Shown: positions 10,947 to 20,243 of the stretch, piece after piece
Position numbering within the stretch: the first letter of the stretch is position 1
Layout: every line of letters begins with the position of its first letter
From: Pseudidiomarina gelatinasegens
GTDB taxonomy: Bacteria > Pseudomonadota > Gammaproteobacteria > Enterobacterales > Alteromonadaceae
Length of the DNA: 64,000 bases
Direction: 5' to 3'
Assembly (NCBI RefSeq): GCF_004025325.1
Contig: NZ_RSFE01000008.1
Span: 29,070-93,069, forward strand
Notes under the pieces: model-generated
Database searches by the model: none
What the model was told of the DNA's origin: nothing
Seen by the model: the letters and a program-made list of their open reading frames with translations, nothing else
Made by a program: the position numbers and the translations under genes

Positions 10947-11951
10947 GTGAACGAACAACGAGAAATACAATTACAAGCCTGGTGTGAGGCTGTCACCGGT
11001 TACCGTCAACAGCGATTACAGCCCGTGTCAGGCGACGCGAGTTTTCGTCGTTATTTTCGCACCTCTGACGGGCACCGCAGTTTGATTGCTGTTGATGCGC
11101 CGCCACCGCAGGAATCGTTACAACCATTTATTGCGATTGCTCAAGCCTACGCAGAGCAGGGCGTAAATGTCCCCGAAGTTATTGCTGCAGACGAGAAGCA
11201 AGGCTTCATGTTGTTGTCAGATCTAGGGTCAACGTTGTTACTCAGCGAGCTGACGGAAGCGTCAATGAGCGGTTGGTATCGGCAAGCATTAGCTGATTTA
11301 ACCGCGATAATGCGTGTGCAAAACACCGAACTGGGCTCATTACCCAACTATGACGAGGCTTTGTTGCGGCGCGAATTAGACTTGTTTCATGATTGGTTGG
11401 TCGGCACCCATCTTGGGCTGAGCCTGTCTCATGAAGAAAAAGCGATGTGGGCGAATTTTTGCGACACGCTAACCGCTAATGCACTTGAGCAGCCGCAAGT
11501 TGGCGTTCATCGCGATTACCATGCCCGCAATATTATGGTGCAAGCACACCAGAAATTAGCTTATATCGACTTTCAGGACGCGGTGCGTGGGCCGATAACC
11601 TATGACGCGGTGAGCTTACTGCGCGACTGTTACGTGCGTTGGCCCCATGATTTGGTACAACAGCTTAGCCATGATTTGTATAATCAATTGCAGCATCAAC
11701 AATTACTTCCCGTTGCGGTTTCCGTTGAGCAATGGCAACGCTGGTTTGACTTGATGGGCCTGCAGCGTCACACCAAAGCGGCTGGAATTTTTGCGCGGCT
11801 TTATCATCGCGATGGCAAAACAGGCTACTTACAAGACATACCGCGCACAGTGGACTATCTGTACGACATCGCTGGGTTTTATCCGGAGTTTAACGACTAC
11901 CGCCATTGGTTGGCCGAGCGGGTGCAACCCGCGCTGCAGGAACTAATCTGA
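10947..11951 (+). CDS. amgK: N-acetylmuramate/N-acetylglucosamine kinase AmgK
   Basis: AmgK phosphorylates MurNAc or GlcNAc at the anomeric position, feeding MurU in the peptidoglycan-recycling bypass described in Pseudomonas. The 334-residue protein is an aminoglycoside-phosphotransferase-fold kinase: SGDASFRRYFR is the N-lobe segment, HRDYHARNIM the catalytic Brenner motif, and YIDFQDA supplies the metal-binding Asp. The start is GTG at 10947 with GAGG nearby; no in-frame ATG fits. The specific name rests mainly on the directly following murU gene (one-base overlap), since the fold alone is not specific. Confidence 0.82.
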   Translation: MNEQREIQLQAWCEAVTGYRQQRLQPVSGDASFRRYFRTSDGHRSLIAVDAPPPQESLQPFIAIAQAYAEQGVNVPEVIAADEKQGFMLLSDLGSTLLLSELTEASMSGWYRQALADLTAIMRVQNTELGSLPNYDEALLRRELDLFHDWLVGTHLGLSLSHEEKAMWANFCDTLTANALEQPQVGVHRDYHARNIMVQAHQKLAYIDFQDAVRGPITYDAVSLLRDCYVRWPHDLVQQLSHDLYNQLQHQQLLPVAVSVEQWQRWFDLMGLQRHTKAAGIFARLYHRDGKTGYLQDIPRTVDYLYDIAGFYPEFNDYRHWLAERVQPALQELI

Positions 11952-12628
11952 TGCGCGCCATGATATTAGCAGCGGGCCGAGGCGAACGTATGCGCCCGCT
12001 GACCGACACCACCCCAAAACCTTTGCTGGAAGTAAACGGCAAAGCGCTGATTGAATATCACCTTGATCAACTTGCCAAGCAAGGTGTCGAGTGTGTAGTA
12101 ATTAATCATGCGTGGCTGGGTGAAAAAATCGAAACACAGTTAGGAGACGGCCGCCGCTTTGGTTTGAGCATTGTCTATTCGGCAGAACCGTCTGGTGGCC
12201 TGGAAACAGCCGGGGGGATTATCCGCGCGTTACCTTATTTGGGTACTGAACCCTTTTGGGTCATCAATGGCGATATATTCACAGACTTTGATTTTGCTCA
12301 GCTGCCGCAACAGCTATCAACCGGACATTTAGCCCACCTGTTGTTGACGAAGAATCCCCCCCATAATCGGCAGGGCGACTTTACGGTAAAAAATGGTCTA
12401 TTAAAGTGTGCGGAAGAAGGTGAAACCAGTTACACATACACGGGCATGGGCTTGTATTCACCAGAAATGTTCTCCATGTATAATCCTGGCAGTGAGCAGT
12501 TTGTTCGGTTACGCCCATTCTTAGATAAAGGCGCACAGCAACAACAGTTAGCAGCAACAATCATCGACGCCGCATGGACAGATGTTGGCACGCCCGAACG
12601 TTTAGCAGAATTACAGGAGTACCCATGA
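11951..12628 (+). CDS. murU: N-acetylmuramate alpha-1-phosphate uridylyltransferase MurU
   Basis: MurU converts MurNAc-1-phosphate and UTP to UDP-MurNAc, bypassing de novo synthesis through MurA and MurB. The 225-residue sugar-nucleotidyltransferase starts at the ATG overlapping the amgK stop (TGATG). It shows the signature MILAAGRGERMRPLT followed by TPKPLLEVNGK, a GGLETAGGI segment, and the metal-binding NGDIF. It ends four bases into djlA (ATGA), so amgK-murU-djlA form one tightly coupled transcript. Other nucleotidyltransferases share the fold; context decides the name. Confidence 0.85.
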   Translation: MRAMILAAGRGERMRPLTDTTPKPLLEVNGKALIEYHLDQLAKQGVECVVINHAWLGEKIETQLGDGRRFGLSIVYSAEPSGGLETAGGIIRALPYLGTEPFWVINGDIFTDFDFAQLPQQLSTGHLAHLLLTKNPPHNRQGDFTVKNGLLKCAEEGETSYTYTGMGLYSPEMFSMYNPGSEQFVRLRPFLDKGAQQQQLAATIIDAAWTDVGTPERLAELQEYP

Positions 12629-13413
12629 TTTGGGGTAAGATTCTTGGTGGTTTTTTTGGTTTTCTATTTGCGCGATTTATTGGCCTATTACTCGGTGTTT
12701 TAATTGGGCATTGGTTTGATAAGTCGTTGACGCGCGCCATGCAACAGGGCGCAGCACAACAGCCTCAGCAATTTGTGAGCACGTTATTTGGTGTGCTCGG
12801 GCACTTGGCGAAATCAAAGGGCCGTGTCACCACACAAGACATTGATTACGTCACACAACTCATGACCCATTTGCAACTCTCTGAAGACGCGCGCGCGCAA
12901 GCGCAAGAAAGTTTTCGTGAGGGTAAAGAAGCTGATTTTCCGTTAACGCAACGGGTGCAACAGTTACGTGCACAGCTTGCGTGGCGACGTGATTTATTGC
13001 AGTTTTTCCTGGAGCAGTTGCTCACAGTCGCCTTGCACGATGGCCAGCTTGATCAAGCCGAATACGATGTTTTGGTGAAAGTGACCGAAGCACTTGGTTT
13101 TCGTCGCGCACAACTGGATATCTTGCTGCAAATGGCGCAAGCCGGGCAACGGTTTGGCGGTGGTGGGCGCTCAAGTCAGCAAAATGCGCAGGCCTCAGCG
13201 AGTCAAATTGATGATGCATACGCCGTGCTCGGGGTTGCCCGCTCAGCAAGTTTCTCTGACGTGAAAAAAGCGTACCGCAAGCTGATGAATAAACATCATC
13301 CAGATAAGCTAGCAGCACAGGGTTTACCGCCTGAAATGCGTGAGTCTGCTCAGGCAAAAGCACAGCAAATTCAGGCAGCGTACGAGCTTATTAAAAGTCG
13401 GCAGGACAATTAA
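12625..13413 (+). CDS. djlA: Co-chaperone DjlA
   Basis: Type III J-domain protein of the inner membrane that stimulates DnaK. The start at 12625 gives 262 residues and has AGGAG upstream; a longer in-frame start at 12574 lies inside murU and is unlikely. The N-terminus is a glycine-rich membrane helix (residues 4-32, with the spaced glycines known to mediate DjlA dimerisation), the middle a TerB-like helical domain, and the last 60 or so residues a J domain with HPD (HHPDKL). The last 23 bases overlap convergent rluA. Confidence 0.93.
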   Translation: MIWGKILGGFFGFLFARFIGLLLGVLIGHWFDKSLTRAMQQGAAQQPQQFVSTLFGVLGHLAKSKGRVTTQDIDYVTQLMTHLQLSEDARAQAQESFREGKEADFPLTQRVQQLRAQLAWRRDLLQFFLEQLLTVALHDGQLDQAEYDVLVKVTEALGFRRAQLDILLQMAQAGQRFGGGGRSSQQNAQASASQIDDAYAVLGVARSASFSDVKKAYRKLMNKHHPDKLAAQGLPPEMRESAQAKAQQIQAAYELIKSRQDN

Positions 13414-14047
13414 AGGTAAGCTCAACGCCAGTTTTTGGGTGCGTAAAAGCGAGTTTTTCAGCGTGCAGTAACAGCCGGTTTGCAGCCGCATAGGCTTCGG
13501 TTCCGGCGTAAAACTTATCGCCGAGAATCGGAGTTCCGAGGGCTTGCATATGCACCCGCAGTTGATGTGAGCGGCCGGTGTATGGCGTCAACTCAACCAC
13601 ATCACCGGCAGCATGTTCGGCAATAACTCGGTAAAGCGTCGCGGCAGGTTTGCCCAGACGCAAATCGACCATTTGCCGTGGCCGATTTGGCCAGTCGCAG
13701 CGCACTGCCAATTCAATTAAACCGCGATTTGCAGGTAAGTGCCCCCACACATGAGCACGATAGCGTTTTGTCACCGTGCGCCGCTCAAATTGCCGCTGTA
13801 GTCCAGCCTGCGTTACCTTGTCGCGAGCAAACACCATCAAGCCCGACGTTGCCATGTCCAAGCGGTGTACTACGCGTAGATTAGGCATCACGCGTTCTAA
13901 CCGTGTCCACACCGAGTCGCGGTGTTCTGGTGCTTTACCAGGCACGCTTAACAAGCCGCTTTGCTTATTGACCACCACCAGGTCAGCATCGCTGTAAACA
14001 ATTGTCACAAACGGATGCATGGGGGGTGCGTAGTGAAGCAGCGTCAT
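13391..14047 (-). CDS. rluA: Dual-specificity rRNA/tRNA pseudouridine synthase RluA
   Basis: RluA makes pseudouridine 746 in 23S rRNA and pseudouridine 32 in several tRNAs. The 218 residues match E. coli RluA in size. The catalytic motif HRLDMATSGLMVFA holds the essential Asp; the GRSHQLRVHM segment and ILGDKFY follow as expected. The start overlaps the rapA stop by four bases, making a rapA-rluA unit. The gene is convergent with djlA and the coding ends overlap by 23 bases. Confidence 0.92.
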   Translation of the reverse strand: MTLLHYAPPMHPFVTIVYSDADLVVVNKQSGLLSVPGKAPEHRDSVWTRLERVMPNLRVVHRLDMATSGLMVFARDKVTQAGLQRQFERRTVTKRYRAHVWGHLPANRGLIELAVRCDWPNRPRQMVDLRLGKPAATLYRVIAEHAAGDVVELTPYTGRSHQLRVHMQALGTPILGDKFYAGTEAYAAANRLLLHAEKLAFTHPKTGVELTFNCPADF

Positions 14048-16722
14048 GCAGACATGTTCACTATCACGCGCACTGAATCAAGCTGCAGAACAGGTTGTTC
14101 AAGGGCTTCCAGCAGCCCTTGCTGGCGCAACGCTACCGCTTCGATTTCGCTGTCACGTACCAGTGGGTTGCGTTCCCGTAAATTGATCAAGCGTTGTTGT
14201 TGTGACGACATCGCTTCTTTCACGTGGTGTCGAGCCTGCTCAAGCTGTTGTTGCTGGCCTAGCTCCGCGGGTTTCCAAGCGGTTTGAATGGCTTTTTGAC
14301 AGGCACTGCGTAGCTGTTTGAGCAGTTGCCGCGCTTGCTTTTTATCAATGAACTGCAGTTGCTTATCCAGCACACCGGCTGCAACTTTATCGGTTAAGTC
14401 GCGGCCGTTGCTATCGAGCAATACGCGAAAGCTATGGCGCGGGTAAAACTCGCTCATCACCAGTTGTTTCGGTGCCATGGCAAAACTACTGAAGTGCAGC
14501 TCAATAAACCAAGCTCCGGCAGGCAGGGCGCGATTTTGCATGAGTCCAACAGCGGTGCTGCCATAAGTGTCGTTGGTCAATAACTCTAACGCTTGCTGCA
14601 CCAGCGGGTGATCCCAACTCAAATAAGCAACGTCTTCGTGAGTCAGTGCATACTCCCGTGAAAAAGTGACGGTGATGCCTTCGTCGGGTAAGCCTTCCAT
14701 CGGCACGCGCATTTGCTCTGACGGGCGTAGCCAACCGCTATCTTCGTTGAGGCGGTCGAATTCAATTCCGAAACGCGCCCAAAACGACACCATAAAGGAT
14801 TCAAGCTCGCTCGCTTGTTCAATTTCGGTAATGGTTTCTAGCAGTTGTGCAATCTGATGCGGGCGAAAAGCATTCAGTTCTTGCAGGCGATCTCGGCCGG
14901 CATCAACTTCAGCCCGTAAAACTTGGCTGGCTTCCTGCGTGTCTTCGACAAGATCTTCAAGCTGGTCCAAATCAAAATCACCGGTATCGAGCTCGTCGAT
15001 AAGCACATTAACCTGCTCGGCAAATTGTTGATGCAAATTCGCACCGATACCGTTGGTTTGTGTAAATGCGTTCATCGCGTTGTACCAAGCAAATAAGACC
15101 TGCTCAGGTGTGCCTTCAACAACCGGCACATGAATCGTGATTTCGTCTTGCTGACCAATTCGGTCGAGACGCCCAATGCGCTGTTCAAGTAAATCCGGGT
15201 GGCGCGGCAAATCAAATAAAATCAAATGTTGGGCGAACTGAAAATTGCGCCCCTCACTGCCAATCTCGGAACACAGTAACAATGGGCAACCGTCTTCTGG
15301 GCTGGCGAAAAATGCCGCGGCACGGTCCCGCTCAATCAGACTTAAACCTTCATGGAAAACGGCTGCGTGAATACCGTGTTGTATGCGTAACATTTCATGC
15401 AATGCGAGCACCATTTCAGCGCTGCGGCAGATTAAAACAAACTTGTTCTGTTTGTTTTCTTTCAGCAGGTTTACCAACCAAGCAAAACGGCGCGTTAATG
15501 CATCACCCGCCTCGAGCGCTGTCATTTGCACGCGCCGTTCAGGGAATCCACCAATATGAGCACGGCTATTGCGAAACATAACCCGGCCGGTGCCATAACT
15601 GTCTAATAGCTCATCCAGCGTGGAATTGTCGCCGGAACTTGCAAGCGCTTCAGCTTGTGGCGCCAAGGCTTTGTAATTGGCTTGATCCGATTTGAATTTT
15701 TCAAAGCTATCAAAGCGGTCGGGATCAAGCAGTTGAAGCCGTGCAAAGTGCGCTTCTAAACCTGCTTGTTCAGGTGTTGCAGTAAGCAGTAACACGCTCG
15801 ATATCTGCTCACATAATTGTTGCACCAAGGCAAAACGTTGATCTTGAGGCGCAATTTGATGGGCCTCATCAATGATTAACAAGTCCCAGTCCACTTCGAG
15901 TAATTCCGCGGACCACATTGGATGCGACAACAACGACTGCGGGATAACGACAAGTTGCTCACTGGCAAATACAGCGCCACCGTCAAGTGCAGCTTGTTCG
16001 CAGCGTTCAGTATCAAACAGACTAAAGCGAAGGTTGAACCGACGCAGCAACTCAACCAACCATTGATGCGCCAAACTGTCAGGAACCACAATAAGAACGC
16101 GCTCGCTGCGTCCGGTCAGTAGTCTGCGCTGCATAATTAAGCCGGCTTCGATGGTTTTACCCAAACCCACTTCATCAGCCAGTAGCACACGTGGATGGTG
16201 GCGATCGGCTACAGTCGCAGCGATATAGAGTTGATGTGGCAGTAATTCTGCGCGCGCGCCAATCAAGCCTGCAGCGGGGCTTGTTTGCCATGCACTTAAA
16301 TGATGGTGAGCCTGTAAGCGCAGTTGATACATGTCTAAGCGATCAACTTTGCCGGCCAGAATACGTGTTAACGGATGGTTGGTAGCAACTTGTGCGGCTA
16401 GCTGCGCCTCAGGAACGGTCACAGATTCATCGGAGTCTTCACGAACCCCATGATAAGTCAGTACGCCGTTGTGTTCGTCGACTTGATTGACGCGGAAGTG
16501 CCAACCATCACCATGTTGGCCCTGTTCATCAACTAACAACTGGTAGCGCGCTAGCGGAGCGTCAGCTATCGCATACTGTCGAAATTCACCAGTAACTGGG
16601 AATAGTACAGTAACCATTCGTCCTTGCAGTTGGCTAACTATACCAAGTCCCTGTTCCATCTCAGTTTCACTGAGCCATCGTTGACCCGGAATAAATCGCA
16701 TTGACGTTGTGTTCGCTACCAT
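14044..16722 (-). CDS. rapA: RNA polymerase-associated ATPase RapA (short form)
   Basis: RapA is a Swi2/Snf2 ATPase that binds RNA polymerase and helps it recycle after transcription. The 892 residues carry the N-terminal Tudor-like region, Walker A in LLADEVGLGKTIEAG, the DEAH box in LLIIDEAHQI, LLLTATPEQ, and the helicase motif VI QRIGRLDRIGQ. Against my recollection of the 968-residue E. coli protein it lacks about 40 residues before the YGTGRVMFRN segment and a similar stretch after the FPERRVQMTALEAGD segment, between the two ATPase lobes. The start could also be the Met eight codons later, MRFIPGQRW, which matches the E. coli N-terminus better. Confidence 0.94.
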   Translation of the reverse strand: MVANTTSMRFIPGQRWLSETEMEQGLGIVSQLQGRMVTVLFPVTGEFRQYAIADAPLARYQLLVDEQGQHGDGWHFRVNQVDEHNGVLTYHGVREDSDESVTVPEAQLAAQVATNHPLTRILAGKVDRLDMYQLRLQAHHHLSAWQTSPAAGLIGARAELLPHQLYIAATVADRHHPRVLLADEVGLGKTIEAGLIMQRRLLTGRSERVLIVVPDSLAHQWLVELLRRFNLRFSLFDTERCEQAALDGGAVFASEQLVVIPQSLLSHPMWSAELLEVDWDLLIIDEAHQIAPQDQRFALVQQLCEQISSVLLLTATPEQAGLEAHFARLQLLDPDRFDSFEKFKSDQANYKALAPQAEALASSGDNSTLDELLDSYGTGRVMFRNSRAHIGGFPERRVQMTALEAGDALTRRFAWLVNLLKENKQNKFVLICRSAEMVLALHEMLRIQHGIHAAVFHEGLSLIERDRAAAFFASPEDGCPLLLCSEIGSEGRNFQFAQHLILFDLPRHPDLLEQRIGRLDRIGQQDEITIHVPVVEGTPEQVLFAWYNAMNAFTQTNGIGANLHQQFAEQVNVLIDELDTGDFDLDQLEDLVEDTQEASQVLRAEVDAGRDRLQELNAFRPHQIAQLLETITEIEQASELESFMVSFWARFGIEFDRLNEDSGWLRPSEQMRVPMEGLPDEGITVTFSREYALTHEDVAYLSWDHPLVQQALELLTNDTYGSTAVGLMQNRALPAGAWFIELHFSSFAMAPKQLVMSEFYPRHSFRVLLDSNGRDLTDKVAAGVLDKQLQFIDKKQARQLLKQLRSACQKAIQTAWKPAELGQQQQLEQARHHVKEAMSSQQQRLINLRERNPLVRDSEIEAVALRQQGLLEALEQPVLQLDSVRVIVNMSA

Positions 16723-16881
16723 TCAAATAAGACCTTTAACAGCATAGTCGATAATAAGGGCGCACATGGTAGCGAAATTTATTTCAATATTCACACCATT
16801 TTCACGAAAGTTAGGCTAGTCTTAGAAATGAATGGCACGTTATCAAAATCATTAAAATACCAACGTAGCTTGAGGTACAAC

Positions 16882-18267
16882 ATGTCCGAAACCGTTCCAA
16901 AGTTTTATCTACTTGATACTAATATCCTGCTGCACGAACCCCTCGCTTTTTTAAACTTCGATGAACACAATGTTGTGATACCAATGGTTGTCCTAGAGGA
17001 GTTGGACAACATCAAAGATCGCCATAAAGACGTAAGCCGTGAGGCTCGAGTGGCGATTCGGTCACTCGAAAATGCGTTGAAGGACGCAACCCCCGAAGAA
17101 ATTCTTGAAGGCGTACCGCTGAGCAATATGGAAGGTGCGCATCATGCAGAAGGTACTTTAGCGATTTATCCTGATTATCAACTAAAACAACAGGATGCAG
17201 CGCTAAATTTGTCTGAAAATGATCACCGGATAATTCAAACAGCATTGGAACTGCAGCGCAAACATAAATCTACGAAAGTGGTGTTGGTGACCAAAGACAT
17301 CAACATGCGCTTGAAGGCAAAGGGGGCTGGGGTTAAGTGCGTTGAAGACTATCGAACCGATCAGCTTATCGACGATATTCGCTTTTTGTCCAAAGGCTTT
17401 GTTGAAGTTGAAGGTGATTTTTGGGCCCATGTTGGTGACGTTACCAGCGCCCAAGAGGGCCGGGAAACTTTTCATGAGGTTGCGCGCGATGTGCTGCCGA
17501 CAGTATTCCGCAACCAATACATTATTGATGATACCGAGCATTTTGCCGCAAAAGTTGTTGGTTACGACAAAGAAAATATTCGGCTGCATGACATTGGTTT
17601 CGAACGCATGATGAGTTACCGAGCCTGGGGAATTCACCCTAAAAACATCTACCAAGCTATGGCAATGAACGCCTTATTGGATCCGAGTATCGATTTGGTA
17701 ATTCTCACTGGGCCTGCGGGCAGCGGTAAAACTTTGCTGGCGCTTGCCTCAGCACTGGAGCTCGTTATTGAGCAGGGCATTTATGAAAAAATCATTGTAA
17801 CGCGCAATACGCCTGAAATTGCCGAGTCCATTGGTTATTTACCGGGCACCGAAGAAGAAAAGATGGCGCCGTGGTTAGCGGCCATTACCGATTCGTTGGA
17901 AGTGCTGCACAAACAAGATGAGAGTATGGAATCAAGCCTGAACTACATTATGAAAAAGGCGAATATCCAGTTTAAATCACTCAATTTCATGCGCGGGCGC
18001 AGCATCCAAAATGCGATTGTAATTTTGGACGAATCGCAAAACTTAACTGCATCGCAATTGAAAACAATCATTACCCGCTGTGGTACCGGAACTAAAATTA
18101 TTTGTTCGGGTAACTTGGCGCAAATCGATAGTTACTACCTGACGGCAGTGACTTCTGGGTTAACCTATATTGTGGAGCGCTTTAAAGATTATCCAGGCAG
18201 TGCAACAGTTAACTTAAATGGGGTGGTGCGCAGTTCATTGGCGCAGTACGCAGAAGAGAACCTTTAA
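16882..18267 (+). CDS. PIN domain-PhoH family ATPase
   Basis: A 461-residue protein joining an N-terminal PIN nuclease-like domain (residues 1 to about 150, with the acidic LLDTNILLHEP segment and EELDNIKD) to a C-terminal PhoH ATPase domain. Walker A is GPAGSGKT at about 277-284 and the Walker B-like ILDESQN follows. The arrangement matches the YlaK/PhoH2 type, proposed to act in RNA metabolism as RNA helicase-nuclease; the role in this organism is unknown. The start at 16882 has GAGG seven bases upstream; a longer in-frame start at 16828 lacks one. Its stop abuts the convergent ruvX stop with no gap. Confidence 0.88.
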   Translation: MSETVPKFYLLDTNILLHEPLAFLNFDEHNVVIPMVVLEELDNIKDRHKDVSREARVAIRSLENALKDATPEEILEGVPLSNMEGAHHAEGTLAIYPDYQLKQQDAALNLSENDHRIIQTALELQRKHKSTKVVLVTKDINMRLKAKGAGVKCVEDYRTDQLIDDIRFLSKGFVEVEGDFWAHVGDVTSAQEGRETFHEVARDVLPTVFRNQYIIDDTEHFAAKVVGYDKENIRLHDIGFERMMSYRAWGIHPKNIYQAMAMNALLDPSIDLVILTGPAGSGKTLLALASALELVIEQGIYEKIIVTRNTPEIAESIGYLPGTEEEKMAPWLAAITDSLEVLHKQDESMESSLNYIMKKANIQFKSLNFMRGRSIQNAIVILDESQNLTASQLKTIITRCGTGTKIICSGNLAQIDSYYLTAVTSGLTYIVERFKDYPGSATVNLNGVVRSSLAQYAEENL

Positions 18268-18681
18268 CTAAGAGTTTTGACTCAAAAAGTCTTCGAGTAT
18301 TAATTGCGCCGCGGCACTATCAACTTTGCCTTTTTGCAATTGTTTGTAGCCGCCGCGGCCAAACAAATCTTCTTTTGCCGCAACGGTTGTTAAGCGCTCA
18401 TCTTGCAATGCCACTTTAATCCCAAATCGGCCATGCAGCCGATTTGCGAATTTGCGGGCAAGATCAGTCAGCGGTTGCTCCGTGCCATCCATATTCAGCG
18501 GCAAGCCAACCACCAGCAGTTCCGGCTGCCAATCAGAGAGTAACTTTGCAACTGCATCCCAATTGGGTTGACCATCTTTTGCTTTAAGTGCGGTTAGCGG
18601 CGAAGCGGTGCCAGTAACGGTTTGGCCGACTGCGACGCCAATGCTATGTGTACCAAAATCAAACCCGATAACCTGGCTCAT
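18268..18681 (-). CDS. ruvX: Holliday junction resolvase-like protein RuvX (YqgF)
   Basis: RNase H-fold protein of the YqgF family, implicated in pre-16S rRNA 5'-end processing in E. coli. The start is the ATG at 18681 ([10 protein letters not shown]), overlapping the yqgE stop by four bases; it yields 137 residues, as in E. coli. The first acidic strand [14 protein letters not shown], the [10 protein letters not shown] segment and the DERLTT motif are present. It is the last gene of rsmE-gshB-yqgE-ruvX. Confidence 0.94.
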   Translation of the reverse strand: MSQVIGFDFGTHSIGVAVGQTVTGTASPLTALKAKDGQPNWDAVAKLLSDWQPELLVVGLPLNMDGTEQPLTDLARKFANRLHGRFGIKVALQDERLTTVAAKEDLFGRGGYKQLQKGKVDSAAAQLILEDFLSQNS

Positions 18682-19244
18682 GCGTGTCCTACGTCTGGAC
18701 CAAGCTGCCAAGTTTGAATGCCGAGCTTTTTAACAGCACGCTGCCAACGCTCTTTGCTTGGGGTATGAAATAAAATGTCACTATCCGCTGGAATGGTTAA
18801 CCAACTATTTTCTGCCAGCTCACGTTCAAGTTGACCTGCTTCCCAGCCTGCATAACCAAGAGTCAGCAGGTAGTCATCCGGCAAGTTTCCTTTGCCCATG
18901 GCTTCCAAAATATCTTTTGACGTGGTGATGACAATATCATCGCTAAGCTGTACAGAGCTGCGCCAGCTATGGTCGGTAGAATGTAAAACAAAGCCGCGAT
19001 CGCGTGCCAAGGGGCCGCCCGAGTACACAGGGCCGTCAAGGCCAACGGAATTATCGGGTACTATAATTTCCAGTTTCTCGAGTAGATCTTCGACGCTTAA
19101 TTCCACCGGTTGATTGATAATTAACCCCATAGCCCCTTCCGCATTGTGCTCACAAATATATGTTACCGTGCGTGCAAAATACGGATCGTCCATGCTGGGC
19201 ATGGCAATCAAGAAATGATTCTGTAGGCTATTTAATGTTTCCAT
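18678..19244 (-). CDS. UPF0301 protein YqgE/AlgH
   Basis: Family UPF0301 (YqgE, AlgH), cytosolic, with no firmly established biochemical role; AlgH was first described as affecting alginate regulation in Pseudomonas. The 188 residues carry the conserved N-terminus [24 protein letters not shown], and [11 protein letters not shown]. It lies between gshB and ruvX in the same order as in E. coli and overlaps ruvX by four bases. Confidence 0.93.
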   Translation of the reverse strand: METLNSLQNHFLIAMPSMDDPYFARTVTYICEHNAEGAMGLIINQPVELSVEDLLEKLEIIVPDNSVGLDGPVYSGGPLARDRGFVLHSTDHSWRSSVQLSDDIVITTSKDILEAMGKGNLPDDYLLTLGYAGWEAGQLERELAENSWLTIPADSDILFHTPSKERWQRAVKKLGIQTWQLGPDVGHA

Positions 19245-19286
19245 GACTGTTACAACTCCAATGAGAAAACGCCGGTTTTTACCCCG

Positions 19287-20234
19287 TTAGCACAAACCCA
19301 ACTGCCGCTCGATAGCTTCAAATACTTTCGCGGCGATATTGATATCATATGCGGATTCAATTTCGCGCATGCAAGTGGGGCTGGTGACATTTATTTCAGT
19401 CACGCGGTCACCAATTACGTCGAGGCCCACAATAGTTAGCCCACGACGTTTTAATTCAGGCCCAACTTTTCGTGCTAATTCCCAATCGCTATCGCTCAGT
19501 GGTTGGGGGCGTCCACTGCCACCTGCAGCTAAGTTACCACGTGTTTCTCCGGCAGAAGGAACCCGCGCTAGCGCATAAGGCATAGGCTCACCATCAATGA
19601 TTAAAATGCGCTTATCCCCGTCACTAATTTCTGGTAGATAGCGCTGAATCATTGCAAATTGATGCCCGTGATTGGTGAGCGTTTCGATGATGACACCTAA
19701 GTTTGTGCCATCTTCACGAACGCGGAAAATTGATGCACCACCCATACCATCGAGAGGTTTCAATATGATGTCGCGGTGCTCTTTATGAAATGCGCGTATT
19801 TGCTCAGCACGACGTGTCACGATAGTGGGCGGCGTCAGCTCGGGGAACCATGCAGTAAACAGCTTTTCGTTGCAATCACGAAGGCTTTGCGGGCGGTTTA
19901 CTACAAGCGCACCGCGGCGTTCAGCTAATTCTAATATATACGTGGCGTACACGAACTCGGTATCAAACGGCGGATCTTTACGCATTAAAATCACGTCAAA
20001 GCTGCCCAGGTTCATTTCAGTAGGCTCACCCAAAGTGTAAAAATCGGTTGGCTGATCCACCACTGTAACGCTGCGCGCTCGACCCATTGGTTCACTCGCT
20101 GCAATAGAAAGGTCATCCATGGTCAAATAATAGAGTTCGTAATTTCGCGCTTGAGCTTCAAGCAATAGACGAAAACTGGTGTCTTTGTATGTTTTGACCG
20201 ACTCAATTGGGTCCATGATCATCGCAAGTTTCAT
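19287..20234 (-). CDS. gshB: Glutathione synthetase
   Basis: GshB joins gamma-glutamylcysteine and glycine using ATP. The 315 residues start at the ATG at 20234, six bases after an AAGGA; a TTG codon immediately before it could add one residue. ATP-grasp hallmarks are RKDPPFDTEFVYATYIL, NRPQSLRDCNEKL, ILKPLDGMGGASIFRV, the glycine-rich AAGGSGRP loop and the terminal INVTSPTCMREIE. It starts 9 bases after rsmE ends, in the conserved cluster. Confidence 0.97.
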   Translation of the reverse strand: MKLAMIMDPIESVKTYKDTSFRLLLEAQARNYELYYLTMDDLSIAASEPMGRARSVTVVDQPTDFYTLGEPTEMNLGSFDVILMRKDPPFDTEFVYATYILELAERRGALVVNRPQSLRDCNEKLFTAWFPELTPPTIVTRRAEQIRAFHKEHRDIILKPLDGMGGASIFRVREDGTNLGVIIETLTNHGHQFAMIQRYLPEISDGDKRILIIDGEPMPYALARVPSAGETRGNLAAGGSGRPQPLSDSDWELARKVGPELKRRGLTIVGLDVIGDRVTEINVTSPTCMREIESAYDINIAAKVFEAIERQLGLC

Positions 20235-20243
20235 CAAATGTCC

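Noticed and set aside
17203..17655. A 150-codon minus-strand frame inside the PIN-PhoH gene
   Set aside because: Antisense shadow of a conserved gene; composition not protein-like.
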